DNA from: Gilliamella apicola
GTDB lineage: Bacteria > Pseudomonadota > Gammaproteobacteria > Enterobacterales > Orbaceae
Direction of reading: 5' to 3'
DNA: 64,000 bases
Assembly (NCBI RefSeq): GCF_003202915.1
Contig: NZ_QGLP01000009.1
Span: 43,355 to 107,354, forward strand
The position numbers were made by a program, and so were the translations under genes. Shown piece by piece: positions 19,389 to 28,773 of the stretch (its first letter is position 1; every line of letters starts with the position of its first letter). The notes beneath the pieces were generated by a model. It saw nothing but the letters and a program-made list of their open reading frames with translations, searched no databases and had not been told where the DNA came from.

Positions 19389-21125
19389 TTATGCGATAGG
19401 CCAAATATGCCTTATCATTAAGTTTAGCGTTTGATTACCACGAAATTCATTCACATCTAATTGATAAACAATTTTTGCATTTTTTATTGTATGGTCTGGC
19501 CAGTGGTTTAAATTGACATTAAAACATATCCCTTCAATTATAGGGCCGCCGTTTTTAGGTTCGAGTACCAATTTAAGGTGCTTCTCGCCAAATAAGCGTT
19601 GTTGATGAATAATAAATTCACCATCAAATGTCGGTTCGATAAACCCTTCGCCCCAAGGGCCGGATTCTTTTAATTGCTTAGCGATTGAGTAATTGAAATC
19701 TTGATTATCGATTTCACCATCGGTTTCAATGATTTGTTCGAGTACATCTAAATCGAGTTGTTCAGTTATCAATGCTTCAAAAAGTGCGCTAAATTGATCT
19801 AAATCTTTTTCTTGAATACTTAATCCAGCAGCCATGGCATGCCCACCAAAGCTAACTAAAATATCGGGATATCTCTGATTAAGTTCATCGAGTATGTCTC
19901 GTAAGTGAATCCCTTCAATTGATCGTCCGGAACCTTTTAATAATCCATCTTCAGTAGAGGCAAAACATATAACTGGACGATAATGTTTATCTTTCAAACG
20001 TGCCGATACAATACCGATAATACCTTGATGCCACTGCGAATGATGTACAACTAATGCGTTCGGAAAAGTAGAATTTTTCTGTTCTATTTGTTCAATATAG
20101 GATAACGCTTCTTGATACATTGTTTGTTCAATCAATTTCCGATCATGATTAAGAGTATCAAGATCGGTTGCTTGTTTAATGGCACTATCATAATCTTCAC
20201 ATAGCAGTAATTCCACACTAAGCGACATACTATCCATTCGTCCAGCTGCATTTAGTCTTGGAGCTATGTAATAGGCAAGATCTGTGGAAGTCAACGTAAG
20301 TGGATCTCGTCTAGATATATCTAATAATGCTTTGATTCCTTCACAACAATAACCGGCTCGAATACGGCTAATACCTTGATGTACCAATATGCGATTATTG
20401 AGGTCAAGCTTTACCACATCGGCAATAGTGCCAAGTGCAACTAAGTCCAGCAAGCAGGCAATGTTATATTCTGCTAAATTATGGTTAGCAAACCAGTTTT
20501 CTTTACGCAGTTTTGCTCGTAACGCCAACATAAAATAAAAAGCCACACCAACACCTGCTAAGTTTTTTGAAGGAAAAGTGCAGTTTGGCAAATTAGGATT
20601 GATAATCGCATCCGCCGCGGGTAGTTGTTCTGGGCATAAGTGGTGGTCGGTAATAATGACCGTTAAATTTGCTTGTTTGGCATATTCGACCGCCTCAACA
20701 GCCGAAACCCCGTTATCAACGGTAATAATGAGATCCGCTTTTTGTAAAATTGCTTTTTTTACAACGTTGATACTTAGGCCATATCCATCATCAAACCGAT
20801 TTGGAATAATATAATCGACAAATTGACAACCCATTTTTTTTAACGCTGTAACTGTTAATGCGGTACTTGTTGCGCCATCAGTATCAAAGTCTCCGACAAT
20901 GACGATTCGCTGATTGTTCTTCATTGCACAATAGAGAAGGTCGACAGCGGTATTGGTACCATCGAGATTGTCGTAATTACATAAGTTACGAGTGCTATAG
21001 TCCAACTCTTGCATAGACGTTATTCCGCGTAATGCATAAATGCGTTGCAATAATAACGGAATATCATTTGATAATTCGGGCAACTTTTCGGGTAATTTTC
21101 GGTGGATTACTTTATCTGCTTTCAT
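19389..21125 (-). CDS. recJ: single-stranded-DNA-specific exonuclease RecJ
   Basis: 5'-3' ssDNA exonuclease of recombination and mismatch repair. DHH-superfamily metal motifs are present: IVGDFDTDGATSTALTV (motif I), ITVDNGVSAVEA, ITDHHLCPEQLP (the DHH motif), ARLNAAGRMDS, and the DHHA1 block FGGHAMAAGLSI. A C-terminal OB-like region follows to residue 578, a normal length. Gene order xerD-dsbC-recJ is the same as in E. coli; the usual following genes prfB-lysS are not here. Confidence 0.97.
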   Translation of the reverse strand: MKADKVIHRKLPEKLPELSNDIPLLLQRIYALRGITSMQELDYSTRNLCNYDNLDGTNTAVDLLYCAMKNNQRIVIVGDFDTDGATSTALTVTALKKMGCQFVDYIIPNRFDDGYGLSINVVKKAILQKADLIITVDNGVSAVEAVEYAKQANLTVIITDHHLCPEQLPAADAIINPNLPNCTFPSKNLAGVGVAFYFMLALRAKLRKENWFANHNLAEYNIACLLDLVALGTIADVVKLDLNNRILVHQGISRIRAGYCCEGIKALLDISRRDPLTLTSTDLAYYIAPRLNAAGRMDSMSLSVELLLCEDYDSAIKQATDLDTLNHDRKLIEQTMYQEALSYIEQIEQKNSTFPNALVVHHSQWHQGIIGIVSARLKDKHYRPVICFASTEDGLLKGSGRSIEGIHLRDILDELNQRYPDILVSFGGHAMAAGLSIQEKDLDQFSALFEALITEQLDLDVLEQIIETDGEIDNQDFNYSIAKQLKESGPWGEGFIEPTFDGEFIIHQQRLFGEKHLKLVLEPKNGGPIIEGICFNVNLNHWPDHTIKNAKIVYQLDVNEFRGNQTLNLMIRHIWPIA

Positions 21126-21132
21126 ATTATGA

Positions 21133-21156
21133 ATGTTAGCGCTAATGCGCTAACAT
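21133..21156. other. perfect hairpin between dsbC and recJ
   Basis: A 10-bp perfect stem (ATGTTAGCGC at 21133-21142 and GCGCTAACAT at 21147-21156) with a 4-base loop TAAT occupies the 66-base gap between dsbC and recJ. There is no T-run on the minus strand after it, so it is more likely an RNA-processing or attenuating hairpin than a full terminator. Confidence 0.5.
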
Positions 21157-21191
21157 ATTGTTGTATTTTAATGATTATAAATTATGTAATA

Positions 21192-21896
21192 CTAGTTTTT
21201 AGCTTTCTTTTTTAAAATTTCAATTAATTTATCAGCGGGAACATAACCTGAAACAAGTTGCCCATCTGCTAATACTAATGCTGGTGTCCCGCTAATACCT
21301 AATTTTTTACCAACATTAAATTGTTGTGTCACATAAGGGATCATGCTGTTAGCTGGCGAAATTTTATTACCTTTATAAGCATCTTCAAAAGCGGCTTTGC
21401 GGTCAACCACACTCCAAATAGATTGCATATTTTTGCCTACTTCACTATTCGCACCGGCACGAGGGAAGGCAAAATAGTGAACTGAAATACCTGCATCTAA
21501 ATATTGGTTAATATTTTCGTGTAGTAATTTACAGTAATGACATGTGTAATCGGTAAAAACAGAGATGACGTATTTTTCATTTGGCGCTTGGTAAACAATG
21601 GCATCTTTTTCAATTGATTTCATTAATTTTAAGTTATTGCTATTGGCAATATTTACCGGTTCACTGCCTTCGAGATTATATATTGGTCCTTGGGTTAAAA
21701 ATTTACCATCATCAGTGACGTAAAAAATACCATCTGGTGTGGTAACACTTTTTAGTCCTTGTACTGGATTATTTTCGATGGTAATTTCTTTACTGGAAAA
21801 ACCTAATTTTTCCATTGTATTGGTAATATCAGCGTTAGTCGCTAATACTGAAGTTGAGATCAACGCTAAACTTAAACTGATTACTAATTTTTTCAT
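21192..21896 (-). CDS. dsbC: thiol:disulfide interchange protein DsbC
   Basis: Periplasmic dimeric disulfide isomerase. Signal peptide residues 1-19 (ending VLA), N-terminal dimerisation domain about 21-80, then a thioredoxin-like domain. The active site reads CHYC (Cys119, Cys122) instead of the usual CGYC; the cis-proline motif SGTPALV is intact. The second, structural disulfide of E. coli DsbC (Cys141-Cys163 of the mature form) is absent: the matching positions read IWSVVD (Ser162) and ANSMI (Ser184). Both cysteines are lost together, which argues for real adaptation rather than error. Starts 26 bases after xerD. Confidence 0.94.
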   Translation of the reverse strand: MKKLVISLSLALISTSVLATNADITNTMEKLGFSSKEITIENNPVQGLKSVTTPDGIFYVTDDGKFLTQGPIYNLEGSEPVNIANSNNLKLMKSIEKDAIVYQAPNEKYVISVFTDYTCHYCKLLHENINQYLDAGISVHYFAFPRAGANSEVGKNMQSIWSVVDRKAAFEDAYKGNKISPANSMIPYVTQQFNVGKKLGISGTPALVLADGQLVSGYVPADKLIEILKKKAKN

Positions 21897-21922
21897 TCAA
21901 TTATCCTTAGTTTATTAAACCG

Positions 21923-22837
21923 CTATGCGCGAGGATGATGCTTGCTGTGTAGCTGTTTCAATCTTTCTGTTGCAACATGCGTATAAATTTGTGTAGTTGA
22001 TAAACTACTATGCCCAAGTAACATTTGTACTACTCGCAAATCGGCACCATGATTAAGCAAATGGGTGGCAAAAGCGTGTCTAAGTACATGAGGCGAAAGG
22101 GCTTCAATATTAATGCCCGTTAGTATGGCATAATATTTTATTCTATGCCAGAACGTCTGTCGTGTCATTTTTTTACCCAATCGACTTGGGAAAAGTACAT
22201 CGACTGGCCCACTCTTTAGAAGGTCACTACGCGCATATTTGAAATAGTATTCAAGCCAATATATAGCCTCTTCCCCCAGAGGAACTAAACGCTCCTTGTT
22301 TCCTTTACCTACAACTCTTACTACACCTTGCCTAAGGCTCACATCACTAATTTCTAAATTAACTAACTCCGAAACTCGTAATCCTGTCGCATAAAGTACT
22401 TCTAACATGGCTTTGTCGCGTAGTTCGATTGGATCATCTATATTTGGCGATTCAAGTAGCGCATCAACCTGCAACTCGGTTAGATCTTTGGGTAATTTTT
22501 TGGGTAACTTTGGTGATGATAACATAGCTGATGGGTCATCAGTACGATAATTTTCTTGATATAAGTACTGGAAAAAACGTTTAGTCGCACTCAGTAAACG
22601 AGCAGAGCTACTTGCTTTATAACCATCTTTTACACGTTGCAATAAAAATTCTTGTAAATTTGTTGATTGTGCAGTGAGGAAATTAACTTGTTGTGCTTGT
22701 AGTGATTGGCTTAATGAAAATAGATCAAGTTTATAAGATTCGATAGTATTTTCAGCAAGATTTCGTTCTAACCAGATTGAATCTAAAAATTGTTCAATTA
22801 GTATTTTATTTTTCGGTGATATATCTTTATCAGACAT
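21923..22837 (-). CDS. xerD: site-specific tyrosine recombinase XerD
   Basis: Works with XerC at dif under FtsK control to resolve chromosome dimers. An N-terminal SAM-like core-binding domain (about 8-100) is followed by the catalytic domain, with Arg154 (TGLRVSEL), Lys178, His250, Arg253 (HVLRHAFATH), His276 (LLGHSSLSTTQIYTH) and nucleophile Tyr285. A TTG immediately upstream (22840) also opens the frame, but the ATG at 22837 gives 304 residues, close to the 298 of E. coli. First gene of xerD-dsbC-recJ. It is housekeeping, not an element integrase. Confidence 0.97.
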   Translation of the reverse strand: MSDKDISPKNKILIEQFLDSIWLERNLAENTIESYKLDLFSLSQSLQAQQVNFLTAQSTNLQEFLLQRVKDGYKASSSARLLSATKRFFQYLYQENYRTDDPSAMLSSPKLPKKLPKDLTELQVDALLESPNIDDPIELRDKAMLEVLYATGLRVSELVNLEISDVSLRQGVVRVVGKGNKERLVPLGEEAIYWLEYYFKYARSDLLKSGPVDVLFPSRLGKKMTRQTFWHRIKYYAILTGINIEALSPHVLRHAFATHLLNHGADLRVVQMLLGHSSLSTTQIYTHVATERLKQLHSKHHPRA

Positions 22838-23058
22838 CAATGGTCAACTCTTTTTTCAACACTTTTTAATATTATATACTAACTGACAATAACTTGTCGT
22901 TGTTACATGACTATCGCAATAGAAACGCATACATGTTGCAATGTTGAGTTATTGAACAAATTAAATAACAATTAATTTTAGTTTATGTTGGAATAATATT
23001 TTGTATCTTTCCTATCGCCTACTATATACTGAATTATCGGTTATTTTTTTGATAAGTT

Positions 23059-23685
23059 ATGTTAAAACGAAATATTAATCTTTTCATTGCGTTATACGCT
23101 TTTTTGGTTATTGGCCTTGAAACCAATATTTATTGGCATACCCAGCTTAGACCGTGGCAACCTATCACCCCAATTGGGCGAATAATATTTTACTACAGTT
23201 TTTTTACGGTACTTTCTAATCTAATGTTAGCATTTAGTTGCTTATGGCTAACTTTTAATCCGAACTGTAATCGATATTGTTTCAAGGTAATACGATTGAA
23301 TGGTTTAGTTGGCGTAATTATAACAGCGATAGTCTATAACTTAATCCTAAGGGGAATTCATAAACCACCTAATACCTTACTACTGTTTGCCAATGAAAGT
23401 TTACATGTGATTCTCCCGGTTCTTGGCATATTAAGTTGGTTAGTTTGGGGACCATTTCGACGTATTCATTTTAATGTCATTGTTGGATCGTTTTTGTCGA
23501 TGTTAGTTTATGGTATTTATATTTTTATACGAGGTTATATTACACAACAATATCCATATCCTTTTATTAATGTAGTAAGGATCGGATATGTTAAAGCGCT
23601 ATATGCTGTTGGTTCGGTTTTTGTGCTGTTTTTAGGCTTGGCCTTTTTGTTATGGGTCATTGATTGCTTTAGGAGACGAATATGA
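23059..23685 (+). CDS. Pr6Pr family membrane protein
   Basis: Predicted integral membrane protein of 208 residues with about six hydrophobic helices. The pattern (FYYSFFTVLSNLMLAF near residue 55, then NESLHVILPVLGILSWLVWGP near 115) is that of the Pr6Pr/FAR-17a-like family. Function is not established. It overlaps grxB by four bases (ATGA at 23682), so the two are cotranscribed. Confidence 0.75.
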   Translation: MLKRNINLFIALYAFLVIGLETNIYWHTQLRPWQPITPIGRIIFYYSFFTVLSNLMLAFSCLWLTFNPNCNRYCFKVIRLNGLVGVIITAIVYNLILRGIHKPPNTLLLFANESLHVILPVLGILSWLVWGPFRRIHFNVIVGSFLSMLVYGIYIFIRGYITQQYPYPFINVVRIGYVKALYAVGSVFVLFLGLAFLLWVIDCFRRRI

Positions 23686-24332
23686 AATTGTATATCTATG
23701 AACACTGTCCTTTTTGTGTACGCGCAAGAATGATTTTTGGGTTAAAAAATATTTCTGTTGAGCAACATGTTTTTTTAAGTGACGATGCTAAATCACCAGA
23801 AAGCATGATTGATGAAAAAATGGTACCTATCTTACAAAAAGAAGATGGTAGTTATATGCCAGAAAGTTTGGATATTGTTGCTTATGTGGATAGTAATTAT
23901 GGTGGCAGTGCTATTTTAATCGGGCCTAAAAATCCAAAAATTGCCGAATTAATAAAACAACTTCAACAATATGATTATAAGTTAGAGTGTCCTCGTTATA
24001 TAAAACTTGGTTTAGCTGAATTTGCTACTCAAGCTGCTATTGATAATTTTGTCACTAACAAGAGTAAAAAGTTGGGAGCGTTTGACGATTGCCTCGCTCA
24101 AACTGATTCATTAATAGCTAAGGTATCGGATTTATTAAATCAGCTAGAGCCATTAGTGGTGTCTTCTAATGCATGTAATGGAACGTTATCTTGGGATGAT
24201 ATTTGCTTGTTTCCTATACTGCGCAATTTAACTTGTGTTAAAGGACTTAAATTCCCAGCTAAAATCAAAGACTATTTACAATCAATGTCTGAAAAAAGTA
24301 AGGTTGATTTATTTTTCGATAAAGCCGTCTAA
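23682..24332 (+). CDS. grxB: glutaredoxin 2
   Basis: GST-fold glutaredoxin of the E. coli Grx2 type. The dithiol active site CPFC is at residues 9-12 (YEHCPFCVRARMIFGLK), followed by VPILQKEDGSYMPESLDIV, which binds glutathione. The all-alpha C-terminal domain spans about 85-216. Length matches Grx2 (215). It is translationally coupled to the upstream Pr6Pr gene and closed by a strong hairpin at 24409-24452. Confidence 0.94.
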   Translation: MKLYIYEHCPFCVRARMIFGLKNISVEQHVFLSDDAKSPESMIDEKMVPILQKEDGSYMPESLDIVAYVDSNYGGSAILIGPKNPKIAELIKQLQQYDYKLECPRYIKLGLAEFATQAAIDNFVTNKSKKLGAFDDCLAQTDSLIAKVSDLLNQLEPLVVSSNACNGTLSWDDICLFPILRNLTCVKGLKFPAKIKDYLQSMSEKSKVDLFFDKAV

Positions 24333-24408
24333 TTGCAGATAGGTGTAGTTGCAGATAGCTGTAGAAGTATGGACTGGTGAATCGCTGATAATCTATAGGT
24401 GATTAAAT

Positions 24409-24452
24409 AAAAGAGTACAACTAAAATAGGAAAAAAAACGCTGTACTCTTTT
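24409..24452. terminator. bidirectional intrinsic terminator between grxB and the lacD-type gene
   Basis: An 11-bp inverted repeat (AAAAGAGTACA at 24409-24419 and TGTACTCTTTT at 24442-24452) flanks a 22-base loop, with T-rich sequence after the right arm and A-rich before the left arm. It lies between the convergent stops at 24332 and 24486. Confidence 0.7.
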
Positions 24453-24485
24453 TTCTTAATAAACTTTCGTTATTAATTAAAATAA

Positions 24486-25526
24486 CTAATTACTTAATAC
24501 CGGATCAATAATTTCAATCTTATCTTTACCACCGTACACATCATACCACGGTGTTGCATATTGTTTTAGAATTTTATTTAGTTGTTCAACATTTTCACGG
24601 CCAGTCGAATCAAGCCAACGTTTTAAGCTATCTTTACCACCTTTAGCATAGGCTGCTACACCTTCAAACCATGTTGCCCGACCACCTAAAATACCACTGT
24701 ATTTAGCACCATGTTCACCAGCAAAGATAAGTTCTTGATGGAAAGTTTTGGTTGGTACGCCAGCACTTAGATAGATAAATGGACGAGTGGCCGCATCGCT
24801 AGCTTGTTTGAAATAATCAGCCGCTTGTTTTTGTGAATATACCGCAGGATTATTATCGTTAAATCCTTCAACATTTTTAAATAGCACTGGCACTTCTACT
24901 TTTAAGATATCGATGTAATAGTGATCTTTAGTGAATTCTTCAATGGTTTTGATCACTTTTTGTGGTTTAATTTTGGCAAATTCCGGACTTTTATCGTCAG
25001 TAATCGCATTATCATAGACAATCGGTTCCACAAATACCGGAATATCAGCTGCTCTTGCTTCGTTACCTAAACGCTCTAAAAAGGCATGTTTTTTATCTAA
25101 GATATCTTGTGGATCATCAGGATTATAATAAACAAGGACTTTTGCGGCATCAGCTCCTTTTTTTAATAAACGTTGAAGTGAGTCTTCAGGTAAAATATCG
25201 GGTAAACGGCCAGGGGTATTGGCATCGTAGCCGGTTTTTTCATATGACATAATTAACCCAGCATTTTTATTTTTGGCTGCCATACCTTTAAAACCAAGCT
25301 CTTCATCGAGCAAAATGGCACTAACATATTTGGTTAATTCCTGAGAAACAAGCTCTTTAAATTCATATACCATATCAATATGATAACGCTCTTGCCCAAC
25401 GGCATTTTGCATCATTTTTACCATTGAACCACGTTGATCGATTGCTAATGCTGCAATTACACCATCTTGGTTAGATAATTGTTGCATACGGTTGAATTTT
25501 CCACGAGAAATGCGTTTTGTTGCCAT
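24486..25526 (-). CDS. lacD: class I tagatose-1,6-bisphosphate aldolase (LacD family)
   Basis: Predicted Schiff-base aldolase that splits tagatose-1,6-bisphosphate into DHAP and glyceraldehyde-3-phosphate. The motif AALAIDQRGSM (residues 25-35) and YIDILKVEVPV with the Schiff-base Lys209 are LacD features, as is the C-terminal GILGGRATWFEG. The frame is open to 25541, but the first five codons contain the GGAGAG ribosome site for ATG 25526, which gives 346 residues. Class I LacD enzymes are typical of Firmicutes; gammaproteobacteria usually use zinc-dependent GatY/KbaY, so acquisition by transfer is plausible. No tagatose-6-phosphate kinase adjoins it. Confidence 0.88.
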   Translation of the reverse strand: MATKRISRGKFNRMQQLSNQDGVIAALAIDQRGSMVKMMQNAVGQERYHIDMVYEFKELVSQELTKYVSAILLDEELGFKGMAAKNKNAGLIMSYEKTGYDANTPGRLPDILPEDSLQRLLKKGADAAKVLVYYNPDDPQDILDKKHAFLERLGNEARAADIPVFVEPIVYDNAITDDKSPEFAKIKPQKVIKTIEEFTKDHYYIDILKVEVPVLFKNVEGFNDNNPAVYSQKQAADYFKQASDAATRPFIYLSAGVPTKTFHQELIFAGEHGAKYSGILGGRATWFEGVAAYAKGGKDSLKRWLDSTGRENVEQLNKILKQYATPWYDVYGGKDKIEIIDPVLSN

Positions 25527-25708
25527 TTTAAAACTCTCCATTTAATAAGATTTTTTCATTTTAGGTTTTTATCTGGCCAAATATTAATCATTTAGTGCTA
25601 ATTTGATTTTTATTTATTTTTAGATATTTTCTTTTAAATAACAGTTAGTTCCTGTATAGTAGTGCGGATCATTAGACTGTTTGTAAACAATTATTTACAA
25701 GGATGATT

Positions 25709-27028
25709 ATGTCAAATTCAGCAATTTCCTCAAATGTGCGAACATTAACTCATCAGGATTATAAAACGTTAGCGCTTTCTGCATTAGGCGGTGCATTGGA
25801 GTTTTATGATTTTATTATATTTGTCTTTTTTTCAATAACAATTAGTCATCTGTTTTTTCCTGATGATATGCCTGCATGGTTAAGTCAAGTACAGACTTTT
25901 GGTATTTTTGCGGCAGGCTATTTGATTCGCCCTTTTGGTGGTATTGTGATGGCTCATTTTGGTGATATATTTGGCCGCAAACGAATGTTTACACTGAGTA
26001 TTTTGTTAATGGCGTTACCAACATTATTTATTGGATGTTTACCTACTTATGCCAGTATCGGTATTTTTGCTCCATTACTATTGTTAATGATGCGTTTATG
26101 CCAAGGGCTTGCCGTTGGCGGTGAAGTTCCGGGGGCATGGACATTTGTTGCTGAACATGTGCCTAAAAATAAAATTGGTTTAGCTTGTGGCATTTTAACT
26201 AGTGGCTTAAGTTTAGGTATTTTACTCGGTTCACTAGTATCGACAATAATGAGTAAAAGCGTCTCGTTAGAGCAAATGAATGAGTGGGGCTGGCGAGTTC
26301 CATTTATTATTGGTGGTATTTTTGGTTTAATTGCTATGTATCTTCGTCGTTGGTTAAAAGAAACACCAATTTTTCTCGAAATTCAGCAACGTAAAAATCA
26401 AGAATTAGCTAAAAAATTGCCGGTGATTACTGTACTAACCCAATATTTACCGCAAACTATTTTATCGATGTTACTAACTTGGGTGTTATCAGCCGGCATT
26501 ATGGTGATAATGTTAATGACGCCAATTTTATTGCAAAAACAATTTGGTTTTTCAGCGTTTGATGCCTTGCAAGGCAATATATTAGCTATCATCGGACTTA
26601 TCATTAGTTGTACATTTTACGGCATGATGATGGATAAGTTTTCAATGGGCAAAGTACTGGTTATTGGTTGTACTATTGCCGCTATCATGATTGCTATATT
26701 TTATCTATCATTGGATAACCCGAATCTTCTGTTTATCACTTATTCATTAGCGGGTTTTAGTGTTGGAATCGTCGGTTCTTTTGCCTATTTTATGGTTAAA
26801 GTATTCCCAACCGAGGTGCGTTATAGTGGGGTGTCGTTTTCATTTAATATGGCTTATGCCATCGCCGGTGGCTTAACACCATTATTAATATCCTTTTTTA
26901 GTGATTTTGTTAGTAAAATGGCTCCCGCTATTTACGTTGTTGGATTATTTTTATTAGGTGCATCAATAGGACTATTTTTATTAATTAATAATAATCTCCA
27001 AAAATATGTAGCAAAAGATATCTCTTAA
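25709..27028 (+). CDS. MHS-family MFS transporter (metabolite:H+ symporter)
   Basis: Twelve-helix major facilitator of the metabolite:H+ symporter group (ProP/ShiA/KgtP relatives). Diagnostic features are LGGALEFYDFIIFVFF in helix 1, the loop 2-3 motif GDIFGRKRMF, and RLCQGLAVGGEVPGAWTFVAEH in helix 4. Start ATG 25709 is preceded by AAGGA with a 5-base spacer, better than the in-frame ATG at 25703. Substrate unknown (organic acid, amino acid or osmolyte). Monocistronic, ending at the hairpin 27052-27081. Confidence 0.88.
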   Translation: MSNSAISSNVRTLTHQDYKTLALSALGGALEFYDFIIFVFFSITISHLFFPDDMPAWLSQVQTFGIFAAGYLIRPFGGIVMAHFGDIFGRKRMFTLSILLMALPTLFIGCLPTYASIGIFAPLLLLMMRLCQGLAVGGEVPGAWTFVAEHVPKNKIGLACGILTSGLSLGILLGSLVSTIMSKSVSLEQMNEWGWRVPFIIGGIFGLIAMYLRRWLKETPIFLEIQQRKNQELAKKLPVITVLTQYLPQTILSMLLTWVLSAGIMVIMLMTPILLQKQFGFSAFDALQGNILAIIGLIISCTFYGMMMDKFSMGKVLVIGCTIAAIMIAIFYLSLDNPNLLFITYSLAGFSVGIVGSFAYFMVKVFPTEVRYSGVSFSFNMAYAIAGGLTPLLISFFSDFVSKMAPAIYVVGLFLLGASIGLFLLINNNLQKYVAKDIS

Positions 27029-27051
27029 AATCTAATAGATACTAAAAAAGT

Positions 27052-27081
27052 TTGAGGAACGTGGTTTCTTACGTTCCTCAA
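27052..27081. terminator. bidirectional intrinsic terminator
   Basis: A perfect 11-bp stem (TTGAGGAACGT at 27052-27062, ACGTTCCTCAA at 27071-27081) with an 8-base loop lies between the convergent MFS gene (stop 27028) and the ProC-like gene (stop 27100). A run of A just before the left arm would serve as the T-run on the minus strand. Confidence 0.75.
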
Positions 27082-27099
27082 CAAGTAGATTTAAGCAAT

Positions 27100-27894
27100 T
27101 TACTGTTTTTTCCCTAGTTCAACAGTTCGAATTACTCCCGCTCTAACACTTCGTTGTAATCCCGCTGCGAAGTCACTGTTATTTAGTTCATACAAACTAT
27201 GAATGCCAACACCGGCTGGTGAGTTATTAATATCCAGTAATTGTCTTGGATGTTTTTGACTTGATTGAAGCATACAGGCTGCACCGTGTAAATTTTCAAT
27301 TGCAATGCGTTTTGCCATATCGCGCGACAAGCCAACTAAAACCCCAGCATCAACTAAAGACTCATAAAAATAATAGATATAATTAGGTCCGGCAACCGCA
27401 TAACCGGTAAAAATATCAAGCAGTGATTCGTCAATATATTCAAGCTTACCAAAGCTGTTGAAGAATTGTGTGACCGATCTCTGTTTTGCCACCGCCTGAT
27501 CATTAACGTCAGTAGCAACACCTGAATAACCAAAACCTGTTTCAGTAAGTGTATTCGGAATCGTTCTAATAACAGGAATATCAACGGTTAATGATGCTTT
27601 TATTTGGGCAATTGTCACGCCAGCGATGATTGAAATGATAATGATTTTATTCGTCTTAAATTGTTGAACAATGTCACTCCATGCATCTTGCGGTCGAACC
27701 CCTAACACAATAATATCTGCATTGACGATTTTTTCAGAAGGTGTAACCCCATAAGTTAATTGTAAATAGTCTAAGCGAGACTTAACGATATCGTTTACTA
27801 ATATATTTTGCGGTTTATAGACTTTGTTTTTTATTAGTGCTCTAATAATCGCTTCAGACATATGGCCGCTACCAATAAATAAAATATTACTCAT
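27100..27894 (-). CDS. pyrroline-5-carboxylate reductase-like dehydrogenase
   Basis: ProC-family NAD(P)H-dependent reductase. The Rossmann motif ILFIGSGHMSEAII is at the N terminus, and VIRTIPNTLTETGFGYSGV and AVAGPNYIYYFYESLVDAGV match the ProC substrate and dimer regions, although canonical ProC has MPNTP and SGSGPAY there. These departures suggest a relative rather than the biosynthetic enzyme. It is the last gene of a six-gene ABC-transporter operon, 15 bases after the VOC gene. It may reduce an imine or pyrroline compound derived from the imported substrate. That role is inference. Confidence 0.8.
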   Translation of the reverse strand: MSNILFIGSGHMSEAIIRALIKNKVYKPQNILVNDIVKSRLDYLQLTYGVTPSEKIVNADIIVLGVRPQDAWSDIVQQFKTNKIIIISIIAGVTIAQIKASLTVDIPVIRTIPNTLTETGFGYSGVATDVNDQAVAKQRSVTQFFNSFGKLEYIDESLLDIFTGYAVAGPNYIYYFYESLVDAGVLVGLSRDMAKRIAIENLHGAACMLQSSQKHPRQLLDINNSPAGVGIHSLYELNNSDFAAGLQRSVRAGVIRTVELGKKQ

Positions 27895-27909
27895 ACTAAT
27901 AGTCCCTAT

Positions 27910-28761
27910 TTATAATTGACTAAAGATCAAAACAACACCATATGTTTCGCTGGCAGGTACAATAAGCTTATCATTTTGTAAATTAAATCTAATATTCCCT
28001 TTTTCTAACGCTTGTTGGGTTTGTGCTAATGATTTAGTCGTTAACCCTAAAGCAACTTTACGATCTTGGTCATTATTAGCTTTGCTTAATGATGCCCCAA
28101 AAAGACGCTCTGTTGCGCTTGGTGTAAGGTAATCAATATATTTGTCATCCGCTTTTAGGCGTACTCCTCCGTCAATATCGATAATTTTTGCTGATGGGAA
28201 GGTGTTTTCCAATAATTTGATTGAGGCGTGGGGATTTTGCGCCTCAATAATGACCTGATTAATATTGATAACACCATTGGGATGCGCTTGCCACTCTTTA
28301 CGCCAAACGAGTTCGGGAGTGAGTTGATCGCAAAAGAAGATCTGTCCATTTGGTGTATAGGCAGGATCTAATCTAACGGTTCTAAAACGCGCTTCAGGTT
28401 TTGTACCATCATTTAATTCGACAGGTCTAAAAAAGGATCGAGGACCTTCACCCTCAACTTTTATGCCATTGTTAACTAGATGTTGATAGAGTTCATTGGC
28501 ATTTTTGGTTTTGAACACCAGTCCAGTTAGCCCATCAGCAAAACGCCAACTTTTATCCACTTTATCCGCATTTTTGGGCTCGAAACCCAAAAGCTCAAGA
28601 TAGGTAGTGGTAAATATTGCTAAATTGTTACTGGTTCCAAGTGAATGGTGTCCACGAGGCGTTGTTGTGAACCCCAATTTTTGATATTGAGCATTTGCTT
28701 CGTCGAGCTGATCGGATACGGTTATTACAACATGATCAATTTGTGGAATAAGTGTTGTCAT
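27910..28761 (-). CDS. VOC (glyoxalase-like) family protein
   Basis: Two-module vicinal-oxygen-chelate protein of about 283 residues, resembling the glyoxalase-like domain family (PF13468 type). It begins with IDHVVITVSDQLDEANAQY, then YLELLGFEP and FCDQLTPELVWRKEWQAHPN, where family members place metal-binding His/Glu. The ATG at 28761 has AAGGAG eight bases upstream; a GTG three codons earlier is also open. Position inside the peptide-ABC operon, between the ATPase and the ProC-like reductase, suggests processing of the imported compound. The reaction is unknown. Confidence 0.8.
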   Translation of the reverse strand: MTTLIPQIDHVVITVSDQLDEANAQYQKLGFTTTPRGHHSLGTSNNLAIFTTTYLELLGFEPKNADKVDKSWRFADGLTGLVFKTKNANELYQHLVNNGIKVEGEGPRSFFRPVELNDGTKPEARFRTVRLDPAYTPNGQIFFCDQLTPELVWRKEWQAHPNGVININQVIIEAQNPHASIKLLENTFPSAKIIDIDGGVRLKADDKYIDYLTPSATERLFGASLSKANNDQDRKVALGLTTKSLAQTQQALEKGNIRFNLQNDKLIVPASETYGVVLIFSQL

Positions 28762-28773
28762 TATATTCACTCC

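Noticed and set aside
21923..22837. Tyrosine recombinase as the integrase for the tRNA-Pro cassettes
   Set aside because: Sequence and gene order (xerD-dsbC-recJ) identify it as chromosomal XerD.
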